64,000 nt of DNA. Source: Halorubrum rutilum (GTDB taxonomy: Archaea; Halobacteriota; Halobacteria; Halobacteriales; Haloferacaceae). The translations under genes were made by a program, and so were the position numbers. Location: assembly GCF_024494565.1 (NCBI RefSeq), contig NZ_JANHDN010000002.1, forward strand, positions 248,001 through 312,000, written 5' to 3'. Under the pieces are notes generated by a model that was not told the origin of the DNA, ran no database searches, and saw only the letters and a list, made by a program, of their open reading frames with translations. Positions 1 to 8,452 of the stretch are shown one piece after another. The first letter of the stretch is position 1. Each line of letters opens with the position of its first letter.

Positions 1-420
1 ATCAACGCCGACGCCTCGGCGGAGCGCGAGGCGTGGGTCGCCCGGATCGGCGTCGCCGCCTTCGCGCTGCTGGCGTTCGTCGCGAGCCTGTTCCGGCCCG
101 GGACGCTGATCGAGGTGGGCGACACCGCCTTCTCCGGGTTCGCGCTGCTCGCGCTCCCGGTCATCTGCGCGCTCTACTGGGAGCGGACCACCCGCACCGG
201 GATGATCGCTGGCATCCTCGTCCCGCAGGTCGCCTACCTCGCGGTGGTGCTGTCGGCGGTCGTCGGGGTCGTCCCGACGCTCCCGCGGACCGTCCTCGGC
301 GGCTGGGACGTCGCGCTCGGGCTGATGGCGCTCTCGGCGGTCCTCACCGTCGGCGTCTCGCTCCTCACCGCGCCGACCGCCGAGGGCGACGCGTCGCGGT
401 TCGCGGTCGCGGGCGACTGA
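1..420 (+). CDS. Sodium:solute symporter family protein, C-terminal part (5' end outside window)
   Basis: The frame is open from base 1 and ends at 418-420, so only the last 139 residues are visible. They contain about four hydrophobic segments. A hydrophilic connector with the residues YWERTTRTG lies between two of them, a pattern typical of the last helices of the SSSF/solute symporter family. No substrate can be assigned from this end alone. The protein would be a membrane carrier using a sodium gradient. The family assignment rests on helix layout and the general look of the connector, not on a diagnostic motif. Confidence 0.6.
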   Translation: MNADASAEREAWVARIGVAAFALLAFVASLFRPGTLIEVGDTAFSGFALLALPVICALYWERTTRTGMIAGILVPQVAYLAVVLSAVVGVVPTLPRTVLGGWDVALGLMALSAVLTVGVSLLTAPTAEGDASRFAVAGD

Positions 421-542
421 GGCCAGTCGGCCGAGTGTCGGCTCCCGATCGGTCGGGATCGACATCCGGGAGCGGACCCCGGACCGCGGCTCGGGCACCG
501 ATAGCTTATGTGCTCGCGTGACCATTCGAACGTAGAACCACC

Positions 543-1028
543 ATGAGACGTATCCCCTTGATCCTCGCCGTCGCGGTCCTGCTCGCGGGCGCGCTGGCCG
601 GCGTCGCGGTCGCGCAGTCCGACGGCGGCGCCGCGCAGACGGGCGACGGCGACGACCTGTACGAGTCGCTGGAGGAGATGGTCCCCGCGTACAACGAGAA
701 CGCGGACTCGGTCGACCTCGGTCCGGTCAACCTCGCCGGGACGAGCAACATCTACATTCAGGACGGCTCGTCCGAGGTCACGTACTCGATCACCATGGAC
801 CGACAGAACCGGATCACCGACCTCGACGACAGCCGCAGCGAGGACGCGGTGCGGAGGATCACGACCGACCGAGAGACGGTCGAGGAGCTCGTCGCGGCCG
901 ACAACCCCGCCGCGGCCTTCCGGAACGCCGTCGCCGACGACGAGATCGTGATCAGCGGAGAGACGGGCAACCCCGTCGAGCGGGTCAAGTGGACCGTGAT
1001 CAACGCGGTCAAGGGATTCTTCATCTGA
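543..1028 (+). CDS. Exported hypothetical protein
   Basis: This 161-residue protein starts with MRRIPLILAVAVLLAGALAG, a clear Sec-type signal peptide, followed by AVAQS as a plausible cleavage region. The mature part is acidic and hydrophilic, as expected for a protein outside a halophilic cell. There is no cysteine lipobox and no motif that I recognise. The C-terminus ends in a short hydrophobic stretch (VINAVKGFFI). It stands alone between a symporter and a convergent MATE gene 45 bases away. Function unknown. Confidence 0.75.
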   Translation: MRRIPLILAVAVLLAGALAGVAVAQSDGGAAQTGDGDDLYESLEEMVPAYNENADSVDLGPVNLAGTSNIYIQDGSSEVTYSITMDRQNRITDLDDSRSEDAVRRITTDRETVEELVAADNPAAAFRNAVADDEIVISGETGNPVERVKWTVINAVKGFFI

Positions 1029-1073
1029 GCGCGTCGGTCCCGATCGGGATCGCCTCCCCGAGGGGCGGTCCCG

Positions 1074-2531
1074 CTAATCGTCGTCCTCAGCGGTGCCGCC
1101 GCCCCCCGCGCGCTCGGCGGCGGTCGGGAACATCCCCCGCCGCGTCGCGAACGCGAAGTACGCGCCCAGCCCGAGGAAGCCGGCGACGTTCGAGACGGTG
1201 ACGGCCCAGAACACCGCCTCCACCCCCCATCCGAGCCCGGGGGCGACCGCGAGGCCGAAGGCGCCGAACGTCGCCGTGGCGGGGACCGCGGCGACCGCGA
1301 TCGGGAACCGAATCGCCCAGTACTTGATCAGGTCGGCGACGAGGGAGGTCCGGGTGCGCGAGGCGCCGTTGAACCCGGCGAGCAGGGTGTACGTGCCGCC
1401 GAGCGCCGGGTACGAGACGGCGAGGACGCGCAGGTACAGGACGGAGAGCGACCGCCCCGTCGGGGTGAGGTCGGGGGCGAGCAGGTCGGCGATCGCGCCG
1501 GCGAACAGGAACTGAACGGCGCCGAGCGCGAGGAACCCGACGACGACCGTCCCGGTCCCGACGAGGGTCGTTCGCCGGGCCCGTCGGGGGGCGCCGGCGC
1601 CGAGGTTCTGCCCGATCATCGACTGGGCCGCCTGCTGGACGCCGAGCGCGGGGACGATCGCGAGCGTCGCGACCCGCGCGCCGACCGTGTACGCCGCCAC
1701 CCCGGCCGCGCCGCCCGCGACCGCGACGAGGCCGACGACCAGCACGCGCACCAGTTCGCTGACGCCGCGCTGGCCGCCGAGCGGGAGCCCGACGGCGACG
1801 ACCTCCCGGAGGTCGCCGGCGTCGACGACGAGCGCGTCGCGGGTGAGCCGGAACGTGTCGCGGCCGATCCCGGCCGCGTACGCGAGGACGTGGAGCAGCC
1901 CGGCGACGCCCGAGAGCGCGGTGGCGAGGGCCGCCCCGGCGACGCCGAACGCGGGGACCGGCCCGACCCCGAAGATCAGCGTCGGCGCCGCGACGAGGTT
2001 GACGAGGACGCTCGCGACGCTCACGTGGAGGACGGCCCTCGTGTCGCCGCGGGCGGTGAAGCAGTTCTCGACCGTCTCGCCGACCGCGCCGACCGGGAGG
2101 ACGGCGGCGACGATCGCGAGGTAGGCGGCCGTGGTCCCGGCGAGCGCCGGGTCCGCGCCGAGGAACCGCACCAGCTCCTCTGCGAAGGCGGCGACGGGGA
2201 CCGCGACGGCGGCCGTGACCGCGAGGGCGACGAGGGCGCCGTTGAACGCGACGCGGCGCGCGCCCGCCTCGTCGTCGCCGCCCGCCCGCTGGGCGACGAG
2301 GATCTGCGTCCCGACCGCGGCGACGACGACGACCGCGCCGAGGAGCGACTGGACGGGGAGGCTGAGCCCGACCGCCGCGACCGCGTCCTCGCTCACGCGG
2401 CCGAGCCAGAACGTGTCGACGAGGGCGTTCGCGACGTAGACGAGGTTCTGCGCGACGAGCGGGGCCGCGAGCAGCAGGAGCACGCGCCCCACCGGCCCGT
2501 CGGTGATCGCGTCGCCGTCGACGTCGAACAT
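1074..2531 (-). CDS. MATE family multidrug/toxin efflux transporter
   Basis: The 485-residue protein has about twelve hydrophobic segments in two homologous halves. It begins MFDVDGDAITDGPVGRVLLL, and the first helix carries the residues VAQNLVYVANALVDTFWLGR, the usual MATE start (PL..QNL....D....G). Members export cationic drugs or metabolites using a sodium or proton gradient. I chose the start at 2531 because the frame upstream is antisense to lipA and is not protein-like. It is divergent from lipA with about 130 bases between the starts, which hold an AT-rich dyad. Substrate unknown. Confidence 0.85.
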   Translation of the reverse strand: MFDVDGDAITDGPVGRVLLLLAAPLVAQNLVYVANALVDTFWLGRVSEDAVAAVGLSLPVQSLLGAVVVVAAVGTQILVAQRAGGDDEAGARRVAFNGALVALAVTAAVAVPVAAFAEELVRFLGADPALAGTTAAYLAIVAAVLPVGAVGETVENCFTARGDTRAVLHVSVASVLVNLVAAPTLIFGVGPVPAFGVAGAALATALSGVAGLLHVLAYAAGIGRDTFRLTRDALVVDAGDLREVVAVGLPLGGQRGVSELVRVLVVGLVAVAGGAAGVAAYTVGARVATLAIVPALGVQQAAQSMIGQNLGAGAPRRARRTTLVGTGTVVVGFLALGAVQFLFAGAIADLLAPDLTPTGRSLSVLYLRVLAVSYPALGGTYTLLAGFNGASRTRTSLVADLIKYWAIRFPIAVAAVPATATFGAFGLAVAPGLGWGVEAVFWAVTVSNVAGFLGLGAYFAFATRRGMFPTAAERAGGGGTAEDDD

Positions 2532-2557
2532 CGGATAGTTTCGTATCGGTTCACGAT

Positions 2558-2571
2558 AACAAAATATTGTT
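2558..2571. promoter_or_regulatory. AT-rich dyad between MATE and lipA
   Basis: The sequence AACAA-AATA-TTGTT is a perfect 5-base inverted repeat around a 4-base AT centre, in otherwise GC-rich DNA. It lies 26 bases upstream of the MATE start, where a leaderless TATA box or an operator would sit. It could serve either or both divergent genes. Only the symmetry and position are seen; a regulator is not known. Confidence 0.45.
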
Positions 2572-2663
2572 GCTGTCGGACGTCCTACCGGTTCGTCGCC
2601 GTCGACGGACGTCGGTTCCGCGGCGACCCGCACGTTTTTGCACGCGGCCGCCGTGGTGAGGGT

Positions 2664-3602
2664 ATGCAACGCGGCCGTCGGAAGCCGGACTGGCTGAAGT
2701 CGCGGCCACCCTCCGGCTCCCGGTTCACGGAGATCAAAGAGCGCCTCCGCGAGCGCGACCTCCACACCGTCTGCGAGGAGGCCAACTGCCCGAACATGGG
2801 CGAGTGTTGGTCGGGGCGGGACGGCCCCGGCACAGCGACGTTCATGCTCATGGGCGACCGCTGCTCGCGCGGCTGTAACTTCTGTGACGTGGAGACGGGC
2901 GGGATGGAGCCGCTCGATCCAGACGAGCCCGCGAACGTCGCCGAGGCGGTGACCGAGATCGGGCTCGACTACGTCGTCCTCACCTCCGTCGACCGCGACG
3001 ACCTCGCGGACGGGGGCTCCGCCCACTTCGCCGAGACGATCCGCGAGATCAAGCGGCGGGACCCGGGGATCCTCGTCGAGACGCTGATCCCCGACTTCCA
3101 GGGGGACCCCGACGCGATCGACCGGATCGTCGAGGCGGGACCGGACGTGATCGCCCACAACGTCGAGACGGTCGAGCGCCTCCAGTGGCCCGTGCGGGAC
3201 CGGCGGGCCGACTACGAGCAGTCGCTCTCCGTGCTTGACCGGGTGAACCGGGAGTCGGACGTCCACACCAAGACGAGCCTCATGCTCGGGGTCGGCGAGT
3301 ACGCCCACGAGGTGTACCGGACGCTCGGAGACCTCAGCGAGGTCGGCGTCGACGTCGTCACCTTCGGACAGTACCTCCGGCCGTCGCGCTCGCACCTCGA
3401 CGTGTTCGACTACGTCCACCCCGACGCCTTCGAGACGTGGCGCGCGGTCGCCGAGGAGGAGTTCGACTTCCTCTACTGCGCCTCGGGGCCGATGGTCCGC
3501 TCGTCGTACAAGGCCGGCGAGCTGTTCGTCGAGGCGCTGCTCCGCGAGGGCCGTTCGCCGGAAGACGCCCGGCAGCACGCACGCGCGGCCGGCGGGGACT
3601 GA
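2664..3602 (+). CDS. lipA: Lipoyl synthase (radical SAM)
   Basis: The 312-residue enzyme inserts two sulfur atoms into octanoyl groups on lipoyl domains of 2-oxoacid dehydrogenases or the glycine cleavage H protein. Both diagnostic iron-sulfur motifs are complete. The auxiliary cluster motif has C37, C42 and C48 (CEEANCPNMGEC), and the SAM-binding motif has C67, C71 and C74 (CSRGCNFC). The C-terminus contains the family residues ASGPMVRSSYKAGE. An ATG at 2664 fits the family length; the longer upstream frame runs antisense through the MATE gene and is rejected. No lipB or lplA lies beside it. Confidence 0.97.
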   Translation: MQRGRRKPDWLKSRPPSGSRFTEIKERLRERDLHTVCEEANCPNMGECWSGRDGPGTATFMLMGDRCSRGCNFCDVETGGMEPLDPDEPANVAEAVTEIGLDYVVLTSVDRDDLADGGSAHFAETIREIKRRDPGILVETLIPDFQGDPDAIDRIVEAGPDVIAHNVETVERLQWPVRDRRADYEQSLSVLDRVNRESDVHTKTSLMLGVGEYAHEVYRTLGDLSEVGVDVVTFGQYLRPSRSHLDVFDYVHPDAFETWRAVAEEEFDFLYCASGPMVRSSYKAGELFVEALLREGRSPEDARQHARAAGGD

Positions 3603-3775
3603 CGACCGCTACGGCCGCGGCCCGGTGACCGCCACGGTCGCGGCGGCCGGCGCCCCGCGCCGGGAAACGTGTACGGGTTCTGTTACGACCGTCCGGAAAA
3701 CGACTCCGGGCCCTGCGGCCGTAAAACACCTAATATGTGTGCAAATGCCAGTAGCTGTGGGGAAGTTGACAGGGA

Positions 3776-3784
3776 TATACTTAT
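3776..3784 (+). promoter_or_regulatory. TATA box of the binding-protein gene
   Basis: TATACTTAT lies about 30 bases before the ATG at 3810, the usual spacing for a haloarchaeal leaderless or near-leaderless transcript. This favours 3810 over the in-frame ATG at 3804. The 200 bases between lipA and this gene hold no other gene. Confidence 0.55.
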
Positions 3785-3809
3785 CAGAGAGGCCTCTATA
3801 TGAATGGGT

Positions 3810-5201
3810 ATGTCATACCACAAACGACGGCGTGACGTGCTGAAAACTGTCGGTGTCGCTGGCGCGGTCGGCCTCGCCGGCTGTGCCGGCGGCGACGGCG
3901 GTGACGGCGGAGACGGTGGCAACGGCGGTGACGGCGGCGACGGCGGCGACGGAATGGACGGCGAGGACGGCGGCTCCACCGACGGCGGGTCCGGCGGCGG
4001 TCCGGACCTACTCGTCGTCATCGGCTACCCCGAGAGCGGGATCCAGCTGTTCCGCGACTACTACTCCGCGTCGGACGGCGCCGAGGACATCCTCATCCCC
4101 GACGGGCTTCAGGACCCCTCGCTGCCCGGGCAGGTCGGGAACGCGATGGACAACGTCACCGGGACCGCGCCGGCGGCGGGCGGCCCGAACCAGGAGGCGT
4201 TCTCGACCCTGTACCAGGACACGTACGACGCGACGCCGGGCGTGTTCACCTCGCAGTCGTACGACTCCGCGGCGGCGCTCATCCTCGCGAACGTCGCGGC
4301 GGGCGAGAACGACGGGACCGCGGTCCGCGACCAGCTCCGGCGGATCGCGAACCCCGGCGGCACCGAGTACGGTCCGGGCGAGTTCCTCGACGCCGTCGAG
4401 GCGGCCGCGAACGGCGAGAACATCAACTACCAGGGGGCGTCGAGCGCGGTCAACTTCGACCAGAACGGCGACCCGGCGTCGGCGGCCTACCAGATCTGGG
4501 AGTTCGCCGGTCAGGGCGCCGACTCCGTCGACGTCCAGGAGACGCAGAACTTCTCCGGCGAGAATCCCGAGGGGGCCGGTCCCTCTGCCGACTCGTCGCC
4601 CGGCGGTCTCGGTCGCGAAGTGAGCCTCGGCATCCTGCTCCCCGAGACCGGCGACCTGGCGTCAACGGGGCGGCCGATGATCCGCGCGGCGGAGATCCCG
4701 GTCCAGCAGGTCAACGAGTCCGACCTCGACCTGACGGTGAACGCCCAGTTCGAGGACACGAACACCTCGCCCAACCAGGGGGTCAGCGGGGCCGAGTCGC
4801 TGATCAACTCTGGCGTCCCCGCCGTCTGCGGGACCGCCTCCTCCGGCGTGAACGTCCCGGTCTGTACGGAGGCGCTCATCCCGAACGAGGTCGTCGGCTG
4901 CTCGCCGTCCAGCACCGCGCTGTCGGTGACGAACCTCGAGGACGACGACTACATCTTCCGGACCGCCCCGAGCGACCAGCTCCAGGGCCGGGTCATGGCG
5001 CAGGTCGCCTCCGAGCGGCTCGGCGCCTCGACCGCCGCGACGCTGTACGTGAACAACGACTACGGTCAGCAGCTCTCGAACCGCTTCAGTAACGTGTTCG
5101 AGGAGTCGTTCGACGGCACGGTGTACGACCAGATCAGCTTCAACATCGGTTCGTCGTCGTACTCCAACGTCGTCGATCAGGCGCTTTCGAGCGGGAACTG
5201 A
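3810..5201 (+). CDS. ABC transporter substrate-binding lipoprotein (branched-chain amino acid type) with permuted halves
   Basis: The protein has 463 residues. It starts with a twin-arginine motif (KRRRDVLK), a lipobox (LAGC, C25) and a Gly/Asp-rich linker to about residue 63. The order of the folded part is unusual. Residues about 64-250 (from PDLLVVIGYPESG to YQIWEFAGQG) look like the second half of a type I periplasmic binding protein. Residues about 268-463 (from REVSLGILLPETGDLASTG to SSYSNVVDQALSSGN) look like its first half. In ordinary relatives the SSYSNVVDQAL stretch leads directly into PDLLVVIGYP. So the coding sequence reads as a circular permutation joined by a PEGAGPSADSSPGG linker. 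It faces the convergent liv operon, which it probably serves. An assembly error cannot be excluded. Confidence 0.85.
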   Translation: MSYHKRRRDVLKTVGVAGAVGLAGCAGGDGGDGGDGGNGGDGGDGGDGMDGEDGGSTDGGSGGGPDLLVVIGYPESGIQLFRDYYSASDGAEDILIPDGLQDPSLPGQVGNAMDNVTGTAPAAGGPNQEAFSTLYQDTYDATPGVFTSQSYDSAAALILANVAAGENDGTAVRDQLRRIANPGGTEYGPGEFLDAVEAAANGENINYQGASSAVNFDQNGDPASAAYQIWEFAGQGADSVDVQETQNFSGENPEGAGPSADSSPGGLGREVSLGILLPETGDLASTGRPMIRAAEIPVQQVNESDLDLTVNAQFEDTNTSPNQGVSGAESLINSGVPAVCGTASSGVNVPVCTEALIPNEVVGCSPSSTALSVTNLEDDDYIFRTAPSDQLQGRVMAQVASERLGASTAATLYVNNDYGQQLSNRFSNVFEESFDGTVYDQISFNIGSSSYSNVVDQALSSGN

Positions 5202-5248
5202 GCGCGCTCGGACGCCGACGCGTCGACCGGCGGCCTCCCGAACGCTCC

Positions 5249-5256
5249 CGTTTTTT
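5249..5256 (+). terminator. Possible oligo-T terminator after the binding-protein gene
   Basis: A run of six T residues at 5251-5256 follows GC-rich DNA about 50 bases past the stop codon at 5199-5201. Archaeal RNA polymerase often stops at such T tracts. The rest of the 202-base gap before livF holds nothing else that I can recognise. Confidence 0.4.
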
Positions 5257-5403
5257 CGCGCGCCCCGACCGACGAGCGGCGCGGCTCGCGCCCAATCCTC
5301 GCGAGCGACGCGTCGCTACAGGCGCGCCTTCGCTCTCTCGCAAACGATCCGACCGAGAACGGGTCGCGTCGCGGACCGATCGCCGACGCCCGCCGGCGAC
5401 CGA

Positions 5404-6108
5404 CTACCCGCCGAGGAACTCCCGGCGGACCTCCTCGTCGTTCAGCAGCGCGGTCCCCTCGTCCTCGAACCGGTTCTGCCCGTTCGCGAGCACGTACCCG
5501 CGGTCGCAGCGCCTGAGCGCCTCCTTGGCGTTCTGTTCGACCATCAGCACCGCGGTCCCCGTCTCGTTGATCTCGTCGATCTTGTCGAACATCTCGTCGA
5601 CGAGGTCGGGCGCGAGCCCGGCGCTGGGCTCGTCGAGCAGCAGCAGCTCGGGGTCGAGCATCAGCGCCCGGCCCATCGCGAGCATCTGTCGCTGACCGCC
5701 GCTCAGCGTCCCCGCCTGCTGGTGTTTCCGCTCTTCGAGGATCGGGAACCGGTCGTACACCATCCGGAGCGCGTCCTGCGGGACCTCGTCGAGGATGTAC
5801 GCGCCCATCTCGAGGTTCTCCTCGACGTCGAGCTCGGCGAAGACGTTCTCGCTCTGCGGGACGTACCCCAGCCCCTTGTGGATCACGTCCTCGGGCTTCG
5901 TGCCGCTGATGTCCTCGTTGTCGAACGTCACCGTCCCGCCCATGTGCGTCGTCAGGCCGAACACCGACTTCATGACGGTGGACTTGCCGGCCCCGTTCGG
6001 GCCGACGATGGTGACGTACTCCTCGCCGTCGACGTCGAGGTCGACGTCGGTGAGGATCTGCAGGTCGCCGTAGCCGGCGTCGAGGTCACGGACCTCCAGG
6101 AGGCTCAT
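5404..6108 (-). CDS. livF: Branched-chain amino acid-type ABC transporter ATP-binding protein (LivF-like)
   Basis: The 234-residue ATPase carries Walker A GPNGAGKST at 36-44, signature LSGGQ at 135-139 and Walker B LLLLDEP at 155-161. Its length and the ending (TALLNDEEVRREFLGG) match LivF-type subunits. It is the last gene of a four-gene operon and overlaps livG by four bases. It would pair with LivG in the cytoplasm to drive uptake through LivH and LivM. The actual substrate may be branched-chain amino acids, urea or a related compound; the sequence does not decide. Confidence 0.93.
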   Translation of the reverse strand: MSLLEVRDLDAGYGDLQILTDVDLDVDGEEYVTIVGPNGAGKSTVMKSVFGLTTHMGGTVTFDNEDISGTKPEDVIHKGLGYVPQSENVFAELDVEENLEMGAYILDEVPQDALRMVYDRFPILEERKHQQAGTLSGGQRQMLAMGRALMLDPELLLLDEPSAGLAPDLVDEMFDKIDEINETGTAVLMVEQNAKEALRRCDRGYVLANGQNRFEDEGTALLNDEEVRREFLGG

Positions 6109-7082
6109 ACCTCACCCCCGAGGTACGCCTCGATGACCTCCTCGCTCTCCTTGATCTCCGCGGGCGTCCCGTCCTTCAGGATCCGGCCCTGGTGCATGAC
6201 GATGACCCGCTCGCAGTTGTTCATGATGAGGTCCATGTCGTGTTCCACGATGAGGAAGGTGTACCCCCGCTCGCGCAGCTCGTGGATGTGTTCGAGCAGC
6301 CGCTTTTCGAGCGTCGGGTTGACGCCCGCGAACGGCTCGTCGAGCAGCAGCACGTCGGGGTCGGTCAGCAGCGCCCGGGCCATCTCCAGCAGCTTCCGCT
6401 GGCCGCCGGAGAGGTTCCCGGCGTACTCGTCGGCGAGGTGGTCGATCTCGAAGAAGTCGAGCACCTCCCAGACGCGTTCGAGCTGCTCGGTCTCCTGCTC
6501 GCGGACCGAGCCGCGGGTGACCGGCATAATGGACCGCCACAGCGACTCGCCGATCTGGCCCTTCGGCGCGAGCATCATGTTCTCGAGGACCGTCATCTCC
6601 TCCAGCTCGCGGGCGATCTGGAACGTCCGCGCGAGCCCGCGGTTCGCGATCTCGTGCGGCTGGAGCCCGGTGATGTCCTCGCCGTTGAACCGGACCGTCC
6701 CCTCGGTGGGATCGAGCATCCCGGTGATGAGGTTGAACGTCGTCGACTTGCCGGCCCCGTTCGGGCCGATGAGCCCCGTGAGCGTTCCCTCCTCGACGTC
6801 GAAGCTGACGTCGTCGACGGCGGTGATCCCGCCGAACTCCTTCCGGAGCCCCTCGACTTCGAGGGGAGCGTACCGCCCGTCGTCGTCCCCGGCGTGCGTG
6901 TCGGGGTCGTCCTCGACGAGCGCCGTCAGATCGGCGTCGGGCGACGACCCGTCGACCGACCGGTCGCCGGCGGTCGGGGACGCCCCCTCGTCGACGTCGG
7001 CCGCCGTCTCACCGTCGGCGTCGGCCGCCGTCTCCTCGACCGGCGGGGACTCGCCCGCGGCGGATTCGTCGGTCTCGCTCAC
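6105..7082 (-). CDS. livG: Branched-chain amino acid-type ABC transporter ATP-binding protein (LivG-like) with acidic N-terminal extension
   Basis: The ABC domain starts near residue 73. It has Walker A GPNGAGKST at 106-114, a LSGGQRK signature and LLLLDEPFAGVNP, all typical of LivG. The first 72 residues are a low-complexity acidic tail rich in D, E, A, T and S that ordinary LivG proteins lack. A later start is possible, but the ATGA overlap with livM favours 7082. It is translationally coupled at both ends within the operon livH-livM-livG-livF. Confidence 0.93.
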   Translation of the reverse strand: MSETDESAAGESPPVEETAADADGETAADVDEGASPTAGDRSVDGSSPDADLTALVEDDPDTHAGDDDGRYAPLEVEGLRKEFGGITAVDDVSFDVEEGTLTGLIGPNGAGKSTTFNLITGMLDPTEGTVRFNGEDITGLQPHEIANRGLARTFQIARELEEMTVLENMMLAPKGQIGESLWRSIMPVTRGSVREQETEQLERVWEVLDFFEIDHLADEYAGNLSGGQRKLLEMARALLTDPDVLLLDEPFAGVNPTLEKRLLEHIHELRERGYTFLIVEHDMDLIMNNCERVIVMHQGRILKDGTPAEIKESEEVIEAYLGGEV

Positions 7083-8452
7083 CGTTCTTCACCCCCGTCG
7101 GCGGCGGCCGGTTTCCCGGTCGACCCGCCGCTTCCCGGCCGCGCGAGGTCGACGCTCGACGCGGTCTCCTTGCGGTGGCCGAGCAGCCCCTCCGGCCGGT
7201 TGTGCATCAGCCAGATCAGCACCACGCCCATGATCACCAGCCGCAGTTGGCTGACATTGTCGAGCGTGTACACGATAAGGGGCACCGGGTCGAGCGAGGC
7301 GAACCCGGCCATCGCCTCGCCGAAGTTCCGCGGCGCGCTGCCCAGATCGAAGGCGGCCTGGACGAGGTTCTTGAAGTACCGCGGCCCCTCGTACAACAGC
7401 CCGGCGAAGATCGCGCCGCCGAGGAAGCTCCCGGTGTTCGAGCCGGCGCCGCCGATGATCAGCGCGATCCAGACGAAGAAGGTGATGTTCGGCCGGAACG
7501 ACGGCGGCGTGATGCTCCCTTGGCCGGAGTACCAGAGGATACCGCCGAGCCCCATCAGCCCGGCGCCGAGCACGAACGCCGTGAGCTTGAACCGGTCGGT
7601 GTCCTTCCCCAAGGCGTTCGCGACGTCCTCGTCCTCGCGGATCGCTTTCAGCACCCGTCCGAACGGGGACTTCCCGGTCCGGGAGAGCAGCAGGTAGAAC
7701 AGCCCGACGCCGACGAGGAGAACGATCCCGTAGAAGAGCCCGTCGAGCACCGGCTTGGGATTGTTCGAGATGACGTTCGCCTCGACGAACCCGACGAAGC
7801 CGAGGTACGGCTCCCAGAGGAAGAGGGTCCGAAGCAGCGCTTCGAGCGGGTCCGTGTAGTTCAGGATGAGCCCGCCGCCGCCGCCGAGTCCGACCGTGTC
7901 GGCCGCCGGGTTGACGGCGATCGGTCCGAGGCTGATGGTGTCCGGCACCGTGAACGTCTGGAACGTCCGGGACATCATCGTGAACCGGATGATCTCGGAG
8001 AACGCCACCGTGACGATGGCGAGGTAGTCGGCCCGGAGCCGGAGCGCGGGGAGCCCGACGAGGAGCCCGAACAGCGCCGCCATCGCCACGCCGGCGACGA
8101 CGCCGACGACGAGCGGGAGCCCGAATCCGCCGACCTGCGCGGCGCCGTCCCCGACCGGCGGCTTCGAGACCACCGCGGTGGTGTAGATGCCGATGCCCAT
8201 GAAGCCGACGATGCCGATGTTGAACAGCCCGGTGTATCCCCAGTGGAGGTTCAGCGCCAGCGCCATCATCCCGAACACGCCGATGAAGAACGTGAGGTTC
8301 GCGATCGAGTTCAGCTGCCCGCGGAGCTCGTAGCCGAAGGCGACGCCGGCGAGGATGTACACCAGGTAGAGGGCACCGAGGACGGCGAGCACGAGCGTTA
8401 TGTCATGCTCGAAGAGGTCCTCGAACCGCCCGCGAATACCTTCGGCGCTCAT
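7079..8452 (-). CDS. livM: Branched-chain amino acid-type ABC transporter permease (LivM-like)
   Basis: The 457-residue membrane protein has about ten hydrophobic segments. It carries typical LivM blocks: ALNLHWGYTGLFNIG, LRADYLAIVTVAFSEIIRF and GKSPFGRVLKAIREDEDVA. The loop between residues about 165 and 230 is longer than in bacterial LivM. The C-terminus ends in a hydrophilic tail after WLMHNRPEGLLGHRKE. Its start overlaps the stop of livH by four bases and its stop overlaps livG. It forms the channel with LivH. Confidence 0.93.
   Translation of the reverse strand: MSAEGIRGRFEDLFEHDITLVLAVLGALYLVYILAGVAFGYELRGQLNSIANLTFFIGVFGMMALALNLHWGYTGLFNIGIVGFMGIGIYTTAVVSKPPVGDGAAQVGGFGLPLVVGVVAGVAMAALFGLLVGLPALRLRADYLAIVTVAFSEIIRFTMMSRTFQTFTVPDTISLGPIAVNPAADTVGLGGGGGLILNYTDPLEALLRTLFLWEPYLGFVGFVEANVISNNPKPVLDGLFYGIVLLVGVGLFYLLLSRTGKSPFGRVLKAIREDEDVANALGKDTDRFKLTAFVLGAGLMGLGGILWYSGQGSITPPSFRPNITFFVWIALIIGGAGSNTGSFLGGAIFAGLLYEGPRYFKNLVQAAFDLGSAPRNFGEAMAGFASLDPVPLIVYTLDNVSQLRLVIMGVVLIWLMHNRPEGLLGHRKETASSVDLARPGSGGSTGKPAAADGGEER

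Noticed and set aside
1890..2663. N-terminal extension of lipA by 258 codons
   Set aside because: The extra part is antisense to the MATE gene and has no protein-like character; lipA has normal family length from the ATG at 2664.
3804..3809. Upstream ATG (MGM) as start of the binding-protein gene
   Set aside because: The second ATG at 3810 has better spacing to the TATA box and gives the usual signal-peptide start; the difference is only two residues.
6112..6540. Arginine-rich frames overlapping livG and similar shadows elsewhere
   Set aside because: These are out-of-frame readings of the ABC genes, rich in R, P, A and G, with no start or motif support.
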